Of a stretch of DNA of 64,000 bases, positions 11,974 through 22,938 are shown piece after piece. Source of the stretch: Merluccius polli (taxonomy: Eukaryota > Chordata > Actinopteri > Gadiformes > Merlucciidae). The DNA lies in the NCBI GenBank assembly GCA_030340625.1, contig JAOPHQ010002299.1:62001-126000 (forward strand). Direction: 5' to 3'. The translations under genes and the position numbers were made by a program. The first letter of the stretch is position 1. The number at the start of each line of letters is the position of its first letter. The notes beneath the pieces were generated by a model. That model had not been told where the DNA came from. It made no database searches and was given only the letters and a program-made list of their open reading frames with translations.

Positions 11974-14900
11974 TCAGCTGTCGGGGTGCAGCTGTGTCTC
12001 GATGTCCACTCTGCAGATGGGACACTTCCTGCTTGTGGCCAGCCACTGGTCCACGCAGCCCTGGTGGAAGAGGTGCATGCAGGGTAGCCGTCTGCAGAAA
12101 GGAGACAGAGGGAGACCATGGCGTACAGTTAGTGATCGATGGATTGGCTTGACTGACTGAGGGCAGCATGGGTACTACTGGCCTCCAATTATTTTCCATT
12201 CAAAATGCATAGCCTATGTATGTATGTATGTATGTATGTATGTATGTATGTATGTATGTATGTATGTATGTATGTATGTATGTATGTATGTATGTATGTA
12301 TGTATGTATGTATGTTTTTTTTAACAAACTTTCAGAAAGCCAAAACTCCATATACAAAAAATGTAACAGCATGATCAGAAAGGGTTTGAACATATGTGCA
12401 TGCCCAGATGTTCATATGCTAAAATTCATACAATTCAATAAAATGCTGATTCATGACAGGCATATTGTTCCTTCATTGAATTAACATTACACTCCATTGA
12501 GAAAACATGAGACTTATTCGGCATATGGACTTGCAGTTATTTTTGTGGATGATATGATCCAGAGTGGTCCTGACTAGCTCAACTAGAGCATGGCATTAAC
12601 ATTGCCAGGGTTAGTGGTTCGATTCCCACTGGGACCCCCCGTGCTAAAAATGTATGCACTCACAGAATTGTAAGACGCTTGGGTTAAATGTGTCCACCAA
12701 CTGGTATGTATGTATATACAGTATATATATGATTCTTACCTAACATCCTCAGCATCTTCCAGCATGGACAAACAGATGGTGCACTTCTCGTCCACGTCCG
12801 TCTCCTCCTCCTCCTCTCCCATCTTCCACTCTAGCGGCTTCCTCTGTTAATCCACCACATCGCCCAAAGAGGGTCAAAACGCTGTGCGTTTATCTCAAAG
12901 ACCGAGGTGATGCGTTTACTGGTATTTAATGGGATGTTGTTAATGCCATGTGTATTAACAGCGCATCCTACCTTCTTGTATTTGTGTGGGAAGGTGAATC
13001 TCTCTATGGTGGTCTGTATCGCCCCTCTGCTCAAACTACCCAGTCGATCCTCCAGCTGCAACAGTTCCTGAGCGAATCATCGACACATGTTTAGAATAGA
13101 ATACAATAGCACACAAATAATGGGCAATAAAGGTAAAATAATAAGGGAACAGAATGGGATAGAATGAGGCGGCAGCACAAAAAGGTTAACGATAATAAGT
13201 AGCAATTTGCTCCGTAGCATTACACCGATTACAGGTCTATGGGGAAGCTCCTAAATGTCTCGGACAGCTAGCTGTACCTCATAGCTTTCCCGCACAGCGG
13301 TGGCATGCCGCGAAGGGTTTAGGCCCTGCAGGGCCAACAGATGGAGCTGGGGGTACGGGTAATTTCTGATTTCATGCACCACCTGAGAAGAGCAAAGAAA
13401 AAAAAAAAATCTCAACACAAAACCTAATCCAGAACTGGGGAATGAAAAAACTAACAAATATATAACTAGAAAATAAGTAGTAGATGTAGTATAAGCAGGA
13501 TAAGTGGTAGAAGTAGTATTAGTATAGTATAAGTAGCAGTTGTAAAAGTAGCTAGAATGATAAGTAGTATGACAGGCCTTATTAGTATGATAAATAGTAG
13601 ATATATGATACCTAGTATTGGTATAAGTAGTATCTATTTGCACCGCAGTTGTCTTTTCCTAAGTCCTTATGATTCTCCTTCACATCTTTCCTTGACCTCA
13701 TGACGTTTTCCATCAAAGTCAATGAAAAGTGGTTTGGAAAGTAAATAGGACATCTTTTTTGGACTATTTGACTGCAGCCATAACCTACCTCAAATATTTT
13801 GAAAGAAAGAAAGAAAAAAAAACCCTAAGAAGAACATAAGCTGAGCGCTGCCTAGCAGCACTCACCTAATTTAATCCATGATACCAATTGGTTTGTTATT
13901 AATCATCGTACCACTTGTGCAGATGATGAGTTCCTGGTGAAGTGGTGCATTCTGGGAGAGGCCAGGTAATGCTGATAGTGCTGTGGAAGCTGCTGGATCT
14001 GGTACTGGTGATGGGCGGAGAGGCCGGCGTCTACGCTTAGATCCCTGCGACGACACCAATCAATCAATCAATTAACACCTTGCATCAATTCTAGATCTCA
14101 TCTCAATCGATATTTCGCCTCAATCTAAAAATCACCTCGATACAGAGGCATCATCGTAGGATAAACACAGTTGTCGCTCATTACACTTATTATGGGTCTG
14201 CTCCTTTTATGTACCAGGGTACTTATCTTCACTAAACACGTGAAGATAAGTACCCGTGAGGCCTCTGTGAAAAGGGTTTATACTAAACACAATCACCATA
14301 CCTCATCAATCAACATTATCTGAAATCGAGATGTCACCTCAGTTCGAGATCTCGTCTCGATCCACTTCTCAGCCACAATCGATCAACATCCACGTCGCTC
14401 AAGCAGGCCCAGGCAGGCGGGGACGTACATGGGAGCTATATGGGTGAGATATGGGTGACTGCCTGGTTACTCACCAGTCCGTGCCCTCAGCCAGGTAGCG
14501 CGGCTGCTGGCCCATAGGCTGAGGGACCTGGAGCACTGGGGAGTACTCATAGCCCGGGCGCAGGCGGTGCGGGTTCAGAGGAACTCGCTCTTGGGCTCTT
14601 CTGTAATAAAAAAGCGCAGAACGAGAAGCGGCGGTTTATATACAAAAGGAAATGCAACTCTGGTTCACTGAGAGAAAGGATCCTTTTCACGGGAGGTGTC
14701 ATCGTTACGGGTCTGCTTTTTTTTAATGAACCAGGACATGGGTAGTAAAGAGTAAACTAGTGAAGATAACACACACACTGACCATTGCTGGTGCTTTGAC
14801 ACACATAACACACAAACACAGCTACCTACCCAATGGTAATGTTGGGGGCTACACCTGTGTTTGCCCTGCCATGACAGCTCTGTAAATAAGGGTCCATGGT

Positions 14901-17900
14901 CAATGTGCGTTATCCTCACTAGCACACTAGTTTAGCCTACTACTCGTGCCCTGGTACATAAAAGGGAGCGGACCCATAATAAGTCTTATAAGCGACACCT
15001 CTGGGTTATACAACAACTTGCATTGGCACAGTGAATTTATTCAATACCAGAATTAATCATTTCCTCGGAAAGACTGCAGGGTGATGACAGTGGTCCCGTG
15101 TAACTCAATGGGTAGAGCATGGCAGTAATGCAGCCAGGGTTAGGGGTTTCCATTCCCACTGGGGCAACACATACCAAGAAATGTAGGGCCTGACAGTACG
15201 GCACGACACATTAGGGATTCATCCCCCCCCCCATTAAACCACAGTTATAGCAGAGTGTACCACCAACCCTTCTGGCCGTCGCACGGCTGTACCTGGAGTG
15301 TGGGAGGATCCGGCGGTGCTGAGCCTCCAGAAGCTGCTGCTGGATGAGGTATTGCTGGTGTAAGGCCTGAGGTAGGAAGGAGGGCCCCGACGCGTCCTGG
15401 AATGCTGCAGGCGGAGGTGGAGGAGGGGGCGGCGGCGGTGCAGCCGCTGCCGCCGCCGCCGCTGCTGCCGCCGCCGCTGCCGCCGCCGCTGCTGCCGCAG
15501 CCGCTGCAGCTGCAGCCGTCAGGGCGGTATGGGGCTGGTGGTGCGCCTGGGGCAGGTGGGGGGCCAGAGCAGCTGCCGAGCGGGGCGGGCCGCCGTGTCC
15601 CAGGGGGAACTCGGCGGAGATGGGCGCCTGCGGGCTGCTCAGGTGAAAGTGTCGGCAGGAAGTGGCATGACTGTGTTGGTGTCGGGAGAAGTGCGACCCT
15701 ATAGGAGATAAATCGACGCCAGAGGTCACTTCCACGGGTGCACATAGCAGACCCCAACCGCACACAAACGAAAGACAAAAACGCAGACAAACATACAGGA
15801 TGGAAAAGCAAACAGCTCTTTATTTATCCGTTACTTTTTTATTTACACAGACATACCAAAGTAAGACTGGAATAGCACATGCGTCACATCACAGACACGA
15901 AGGACAAAAACAAAATGGACATACAGGGACAAAGACGGACACATGAGACGGCAGACATACATACATACATACATACAAAAAAAATCAAGAAAAACCAAGT
16001 GAATCACCCCATAAATCCATGAGTCTGTTTGGAGATGGTCCCAGAGGGGGTAAAGACCCAGGGTGAGTGTCGGAGTATGTCTACAGTTGGCCAATGAAAG
16101 GAACGGTGGTGCCACAGGTTACATAGAAATCATCCTAGTCCTACAGCGCTGTTCACCAGAGATACTCTATCTGTGGCTAATCTGCTCAGGATTTTGATGA
16201 GTCAACACTGAGAGAGTCAGTAGTAAGTAAGTTAAGTTAGACGTTAAATATAATATTAAGTAAGTATTTTTATGGGCTTTTTGTAACTTTACGGAGAGGA
16301 CAGGAAAGGCATCCAGTGGTGGTTCTAGGGGGGGGCCAGCGGGGGCCAGTGCCCCCGTAACTTTGAGTCCGGACCCCCCGGTGGCCCCCCCGAACGAGGA
16401 GTCTGCATCAATAATAAGATGACATACAACCCACATACTGGGTTGTATGTGCCCCTCTAACACAAAAGCCGGCCCCAACCTGGCCCCCCCATTAAAACTG
16501 GTCTAGAACCGCCACTGAATGCATCATAGGACCTAACCCGGATCGCTACAAGGCAAGTATCACCTCCAAGCCATCGCAATTATGGCGCTTTTCCACTGCA
16601 TGGTGTCGGCTAGACTCTACTCGCTTTTGGTACCGAGTAGCCTACTTGGTTTTCCACTGCAGATAGTACCCGCAGGATTCAGAACGAAGTACCAGGTAGG
16701 CCTTCCAGGTAGTACTACCCACAAGTTTTGCTGATGGAAAACCAATCCAAGCGAGTCGAGTCGAGCGGATACCATGCAGTGAAAAATCGCCATTATACTA
16801 AATCCGCATTTTAAAATAGTGGCATGTAATGATTACCATCGAGAGTGCTGCCTACTTAGACTTCACATAGGAATATCCTGCTATAAAGCGGCCCGTTAAT
16901 CTAGCACTACTTTCCCCTAAAGCAAAGGCTTGTGTAGTAAATCCTTTCCCCTCTGTGAACACAGGCCTCAAGTCAAGGCAATTTCTTTTATTTCTACAAG
17001 CCATAACCCTTAGTCTTAAAAAGGGGCTTCACAGGCCCATATTGGGACAACCACCCCCTAACACAAAGTCCTCAGAACGGTTAAGAAAAATATAATTCAG
17101 TGGACAAAAGCAACAAAAAAACCTTGAAAAAGGGACAAGTGATCCATCCTCCTAAGGGATGACTGGGAGCACAATAAGGATGGCAATAAAAAAAGAAAAA
17201 AAAGGAGTAAGGAGAGAGCTGAGGCCAGCCTGCTGAATCAGCACGACTGTTAAACCACACACACCCCTGAAGAAAAAAAAAATCAATCTCCATTGCAGCT
17301 CAGGGGTTGGGGTTGAACGGAGGAGATGGCATGACAGAGTAGGAGAATAGGACAGGGGTGGGGCGTGAGGGCTTGGTGGTTTGCAGGGGAGGGAGGAGAG
17401 GACAGCTGCGTCCCCCTTATAGATCTCCAGCTGTCTGCTTTAAGAAACGGACACCGCACGGAGGATACACCCACTGGGATGGAGGCGAGAGCAGGGAGCT
17501 CCAGAGAACTGGATCCTCCATTGATCCCAGCCATATAATTGCCCACCATTCAGACTGTGTCGTTAGAGCGGAGGCCTTCTGTTTCCTGTACTGTACATCT
17601 TTGTCTGGGCAGGTTTTCTTAGTTGAATGTGAAAATACACAGTATGTCGTTAGATAGTTTGAAATTATACAGAAGGGCTGTTTGTTTTGTGTTTAGATTA
17701 TCAAATTATCAAGTCACAAGCATAGATGTTCAAAAAAAAGGCCAAACAATGCATTGCCTGTGCTTGGATAGATGAGATTGTTTTCCCCAACATAGTTTGG
17801 GATGCAAATCCTACAGCCATGATAGATTTAGGGAAGAAAAAAAATACAGAGGATTAAATGTTGGCAGTTGTTGATCAGTTTTGTGCAGATATATAAAAAA

Positions 17901-20900
17901 ACGAATGCTATGTCACTTCACTCCCATGTTATTATTATAGATCATTCACTGATTGGGTTTGATGTTTGATTAAACGCTAGGTATCATTTACTTTGATTGC
18001 CATAGGGAATTTTACATGACAAAATCTATTTGATTTAAAACCCATGTTAAACAATTTCACTGAGGTTTTTAACACCGATATATGGCAATAAGATTAAAGA
18101 CTAAAACGGGTAATATTTCAAACAGACATTTTTTTTATTTTAGAACACACCAGGTCTCACATTAACACCCTCTCATTAATTTGCCTTGACGTATTCATAT
18201 TGAACAAATTATTAGTTTTGATTTTACGGATTGTACAATGTAGGAACAACCTGTATGTTTTTTATATCATTTTATACAGCCCACCAGTGGGTCGGCTTCA
18301 AACATCAAGGGACCGTGCAGAGCCTAATGTCATGTTAATTTCACTGATAACACCTTCATCATATCAGGGGGTAGAGCAGAGAACGTGGAAATATTGCTTT
18401 AAATCCTTCATTGCCGTCAGTCTGTTTTGATATCCTATTGGAATATCAATACGGACCGACATTATGACCCTCTTAGACCACAGAGAAAATGCATAAGACA
18501 ACCCTATTAACACACTTTTAGCTTGGTTAATGCTTTAGCTACAATTTAAAAGAATATGTGCCGTTAGGCAATTATATTCTTTATTATGGGCACTGGCAGT
18601 ATCAATATACTGCTATATCAGTATATATTTTAAGAGGATTTTCACTAAAATATATAGTCTATACTGAATGGTCTTTTTATATTTTCCTTTATCTCCAAAA
18701 TCTAGAATCAGCAGAGGTTTAGGTGAAAGAGACGAGATAGTTTTGTAAAGTAAATATGATTAAGAGACCCAAGAACTTTTAAAAACCTTAGCGAGCAAAA
18801 ATGGGCTTAATGCAAAGTGATCAAATGTTAAAAGTGAACTAAACAAACAATAAGTAGGGATAACTTGAGAATAATTAGTGAAGGAAAAAGATGAAGTAAT
18901 GAGTAGAAAAACAGGAAGAGTGATTCTGTTAAATTGTGACGCCATGTGTTTAACCAAGAAGACCAGGAGCACAAGCACTTTTACGACCCCAGCCCACCCC
19001 ACCCCGGCCCGGCCCAAAATAAGCAGAGGAGTACCTCTGTTATATAAAAAAAAAACGAGGGCCACGATGAGGACGAATATAGAACAGGGTGTGGGGGGGG
19101 GGGGGGGGGGGAGACTGCCTTAGCGGCAAGGGGGTGTGGAGGAGGGAGAAAGGGGCACACACACAATGAAATCAGCAGAGCACACTGAAAGTTAGAAAAA
19201 ATCTAGATTCTTTATTGGAAAATATTAGTATGAATGGCACTGTGTGATAATAGTAATAATAAAGAAATATTTTAACCATAGTAATTCATGCAAATTAGGA
19301 CTAAAAAAAAAGGCAAAGCTGCCCATCATGCTTCGTGTAGGATTAACAGAGGAGAAGCAGCAACCAATGAGTAGATGTGTATGCTTACAGCACATTTCAG
19401 TACAGCAGGGACATCTCTACACATATTACATTGGAATCTGCTGTTCAACGTGGTAAAAAATAAAACGTGTATATAAAAAAAATGTATAATGACCATGCAT
19501 TAGGATCTAATACAAGAACATAAGGTAGGAAAACCACAACCAAAGAATACAAAAAAACACATTTTAAGTTCTAGAAGGACTTCTACAGCAGTGCAGGATA
19601 TAACACATCCCTGTAAAATGGATCGCATTCTGGGGGTGTTACAGAAAGGGGAGGAGAGATTGGGAATGATAGTGGACCAAAAAGCGGGGAGAGGGTTTTT
19701 CTACAAAGGGGGAGCATGAAAAAAGGCTCAAGCCAATTCGACTGGGATCAGTTAAATGGATTCCATTGAAATGTGTCTACACACATGGAATAGAGTTAGA
19801 TTGTGATTAACAAGACGGTGCAGTGGACCATTAAAAAGGGTAAAATGATGACAGCACACAATTGACAGTGCTGCCAATTGTCACTTTCGCCATCAAGTGA
19901 CTTTCATTGATTGGTTAAATAATTGTGTTTTGTAGATTGATTGAACTACCGGAAAATTAGATAGTACAATGCACCTTTGCAAAGGGGAAGGGAAACACTA
20001 AATAAGTGTGATTCAAGCAGGGCTGTAATCGAATCGGGGAGGTCAAAATGTATCCACTTTACAGGAATTTACAGCAGAATGTAGTCTATCCACACTGAAT
20101 GGGAAAAATCACAATGACATTCTGTAGTAAAAGGCTAAATGCTACAGTGGGTTATTTACTAAAGAGCAACATGACAGTTTAAATAAAGACAAACTGTGTT
20201 CTACATAAGGTGTTATTCTTTAGTCGGTTACACAGAAGGATACGGTATGAGTGGGAACTCAGTTTTAATGCCAATGTCGTCTTCAGATGGAAAGAGGAAA
20301 TGAGGAAGAAGGGGTTCAAAATACAGCTAGATGCAGATAACAGGCAGGGGCTACGGCAGACAGCGGCAGATGATCAGCAGATGACCGTTAGCTACACAAT
20401 GGAGGGGGACAAAGGTCTGAGAAATGCGGTATGTAGAGCCAGCCTCGATACTATGGAGCAGGAAAAAAGAACACAAATAAAAGCACAATGAAATCATTGG
20501 TGCTACTGCATGTACATTTTACAATGCACGTCATTTTAGTATTATTTTGATGTGTTATTATTATTGTTATTATTATTATATCACCACAGATTGCCCTGCT
20601 GCAGTGGAGGGTGGATTTTTTTTTGGCCAATCAAAATGGCATGTTTTGGTTCGCACACAGAAAGGCAAAAAAATTAAGAAAAAAGGATAAAGAGACTAAT
20701 TCGGACCATGTCATTGTTGCTGGTGCACTAAATTATTCAAAGCAATATTTTATTGTTTTCCATTTTAATTTGATTTTTTTTTAAATTGGTTTGTGTTTTA
20801 TGCTGGCCTACCATTTAGCTAAAAGATAACACCCATGACTCATGCAGCCCCCCCCCCACCCACCCACCCGGTCTGATGTGACTACAATCACAAGGGGAAG

Positions 20901-21666
20901 TCGCCACCAGTGGACTCATCATGCAAAACACACAAAACGCAAACAACGTCGTCAGCCGCGCCTGGCCAGATCACAAACAAAGCCCAGATGATGACGACGA
21001 CGACGACAACACAAAAATAAAAATAAAACGCGAACCGAACCGCATTGCGAGACACTCATGTTACAGCTCATGAAGAACATGTTTTACGTCGCTGCTTAAA
21101 AAAAAAGACACCGAATAATCGTTAAAAAAAAACGTAGCGCTAATTCGCCAAGTGGCGCCTGCGCAGAGCGGCTGAGCGTAGAGACGGAGCTCGAGCTCCG
21201 GCCGTTTGACTTTGACAGGTGCGATGGTGGCGTTATAGTGCGGTAAACGAACCGCACGACGCGAAAGGCCCAGCGACGCAAAACGCACGGCTTTGTGTTT
21301 TAATCACAACAACAACAACAAAAAACAACAACAACAACAACAACACGTCAGGCCGTGGGAGTACCGTGGTTTTAACCCGTGTTGGTTCTGCTAACAATGA
21401 CCGACGGTAACGTTAGCAACGCGGCTAACGGCTTTTTTTTTTTTTTTTTTTGGCTAGCAGGTGTCAACGCGCGAGGAGTCAACGTGAACTGAAATCCCTG
21501 CAACGCCAAAAAAAAAGAAAAAAAAAAGGGGTGCAGTAAAAAAAAAAAATCAACCAGAAAAAAAAAAACAACCAACAACAAAACACACAACAACACAAAC
21601 CGTACCTCTATTTCTAACCGAGCCGAAGACGGGGAGAACCAAGTATCCGACGTGCACCAACACCAT
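11974..21666 (-). CDS. rnf165: RNF165/ARK2C, RING-H2 E3 ubiquitin ligase
   Basis: Eight coding exons on the minus strand: 21666-21606, 15698-15293, 14600-14475, 14044-13912, 13382-13278, 13067-12972, 12843-12740, 12091-11974. All have AG acceptors and GT donors and phases join. The start MVLVHVGYLVLPVFGSVRNR matches human RNF165. Middle exons carry the conserved ATSCRHFH, QALHQQYL, YLAEGTDWDLSVDAGL and VVHEIRNYPYPQLH blocks. The C-terminal RING-H2 reads CTICLSML, then CMHLFHQGCVDQWL, then CPICRVDIE, with all eight zinc ligands present. ARK2C is a nuclear ligase that boosts BMP-SMAD signalling by targeting inhibitors such as SnoN. Odd point: exon 2 encodes about 26 alanines then 10 prolines before AAFQDASGPSFLP, a tract I do not recall in the human protein. 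Confidence 0.95.
12206..12314. repeat. (ATGT)n microsatellite
   Basis: About 27 perfect tetranucleotide units in the last rnf165 intron. Confidence 0.97.
12564..12700 (+). mobile_element. tRNA-derived SINE
   Basis: A tRNA-like head has an A box (tagctcaactagagcatggc) and a B box (ggttcgattcccactgg). The tail (atgcactcacagaattgtaa then gcttgggttaaatg) resembles the shared tail of HpaI/V-type fish SINEs. Confidence 0.75.
14217..14255. repeat. Perfect 16-bp-stem hairpin
   Basis: GGGTACTTATCTTCAC, a seven-base loop, then its exact reverse complement. It is the core of a MITE-like copy covering about 14145-14275. Confidence 0.9.
14691..15003. mobile_element. MITE related to the copies at 6700 and 14145
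   Basis: The left part (gaggtgtc, gggtctgct, gggtagtaaagagtaaacta) returns inverted on the right (tagtttagcctactactcg, gcggaccca, gacacctc). This gives a diverged long terminal inverted repeat of about 80 bases. It lies in an rnf165 intron. Confidence 0.7.
15090..15185 (+). mobile_element. tRNA-derived SINE, 5' part
   Basis: The head sequence (tgtaactcaatgggtagagc and a B-box-like ttccattcccactggg) matches the SINE at 12564 but the tail is cut short. Confidence 0.6.
15441..15521 (-). repeat. rnf165: Alanine/proline codon tract in rnf165 exon 2
   Basis: GCN codons (GCG, GCA and GCT mixed) encode about 26 alanines, followed just 3' on the minus strand by ten mixed CCN proline codons. The mixed codons mean it is not a fresh pure-triplet slippage product. 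Confidence 0.9.
16314..16517. mobile_element. hAT-like MITE
   Basis: Starts CAGTGGTGGTTCTAG and ends CTAGAACCGCCACTG (one mismatch between the TIRs). Flanks aaggcatc and aatgcatc form an 8-base target duplication with one mismatch. It is 204 bp, C/G-rich and non-coding. Confidence 0.85.
16583..16792. mobile_element. Harbinger-like MITE
   Basis: The left end TGGCGCTTTTCCACTGCATG is matched inverted at the right end (TIR about 22 bp with mismatches). TTA direct repeats flank it at 16580-16582 and 16793-16795. Internal ctcgactcg-type repeats are typical of a very common fish family. Confidence 0.85.
16796..21605. other. rnf165 intron 1, remainder
   Basis: No exon supported. It contains a poly-G run at about 19091-19112, an AT-rich stretch at 17650-18750, an ATT run near 20560-20580, a CGA/ACG-rich stretch near 20990-21010 and CAA runs near 21310-21345. 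A minus-strand AATAAA with a T-rich flank at about 19209 could serve as a premature poly(A) site. Confidence 0.5.
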
Positions 21667-22045
21667 CCTGGGATCCTTTGTTGTGTCCGTGGGCCGTGAG
21701 ACAGCTGCTCCATGGAAGTGGTCCCGTCCAGTCCGGCGCGCTCGCGACAGCAGCAGCAACATAGACACCGCCGCCGCTGCTGCGCACGCGCACACGCGCC
21801 GCCCTCCCCAGCTGCCTCGCAGACAAAGACGCAGCGGACCAATGGGCGGCGTCTTCTCCGCTCCGCTGCGGCCAATGGGCTCCCAGGCACGCACTCAGAG
21901 GGGGCCCGCCTCCCCCACCCCGTCTGCGTTTTTTTTTTTTACGAGGAGGCGGGGCCTGGAGGTGTCTCCCCCCCCCCCCCCCCCCCCCCCCCCGGGGTCA
22001 ATCAACCCCCCCCCCTCCCTGTATCAGCCATTTGGTGAGGAGACA
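21667..22045 (-). promoter_or_regulatory. rnf165: rnf165 promoter / CpG-rich 5' region
   Basis: GC- and CpG-rich sequence just upstream of the rnf165 start. Two CCAAT motifs followed by GGGC lie at about 21839 and 21871. A poly-C run lies at about 21970-21993. No TATA box stands out, as usual for a housekeeping-type start. Confidence 0.6.
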
Positions 22046-22281
22046 TCTGTCACAGCTTAGAGGTATTTATACCGTGGCTCCTGCTCCGCTTTGTGTTTGT
22101 ATTAAAGTAGACTCACCCATGCATCTCTCATCGTCTCCCCCCTTTGCAGCAGGTTGGTTGGAGAGACACTATAACTGTGAATGTTGCAGAGCATTTCATT
22201 AAAAAAAACCCACTGTGTCTTGAGACATGTCTGTAGCCCAGTACAGACGGAGGGAGAGTGGGACAACAGATGGTCGTGGAG

Positions 22282-22286
<5 letters not shown>

Positions 22287-22338
<52 letters not shown>

Positions 22339-22347
22339 GGGGGGGGG
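22287..22347. repeat. (TG)n followed by poly-G
   Basis: About 25 TG units followed by a run of about eleven G. Confidence 0.95.
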
Positions 22348-22660
22348 TGTTACCATATCCCTGTCCCATATGCGACCATTCCCTCACAATGAGTCTGGGG
22401 TAAAACAAAAAGAAACCCCTTTAACTACTTAGGACTACTTCATGCAACCACGACGGAAACACAGGATAAATATTATAAAAAGAAAGGTAACAGGGTTTTT
22501 GTTTTTTTTGGATTAGGAATTATTGCAGTAAACGTAAGTAAGTCCATCTTAAGCATCGCTGTTATTACCATTATTATAGTGTAACGCCAACAGATGGCAG
22601 CCCGGGCTGAAGGCTTATCTGCTTTAACTGGTTTGAATCTGATCATGTATCAGCAATGTA

Positions 22661-22760
22661 TAACAAATTATTTAGCATATAGCCCTCAGACAATAAGTTA
22701 ATGATCTATACTATAGTCATACAGTGTATATCTATATATATAGATACATAGATATATACA

Positions 22761-22798
<38 letters not shown>

Positions 22799-22862
22799 TG
22801 TATGACTATAAATCATTAGCCTATAACCCTCAGACAATAGGCTAATGATCTATAGTCATACA

Positions 22863-22934
<72 letters not shown>
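22661..22934. repeat. Duplicated unit with TA microsatellites
   Basis: The phrases ccctcagacaata, taatgatctata and atagtcatacagt occur at 22682-22725 and again at 22827-22864, each followed by a long TA run. A local duplication is likely. Confidence 0.8.

Positions 22935-22938
<4 letters not shown>

Noticed and set aside
15245..15811. Long overlapping minus-strand frames over rnf165 exon 2
   Set aside because: They are shadows of the GC-rich exon; only the frame with SCRHFH and QALHQQYL matches the family.
17283..17657. Possible alternative 5' exon of rnf165 or a small gene
   Set aside because: No conserved motif, no clear splice partner in phase.
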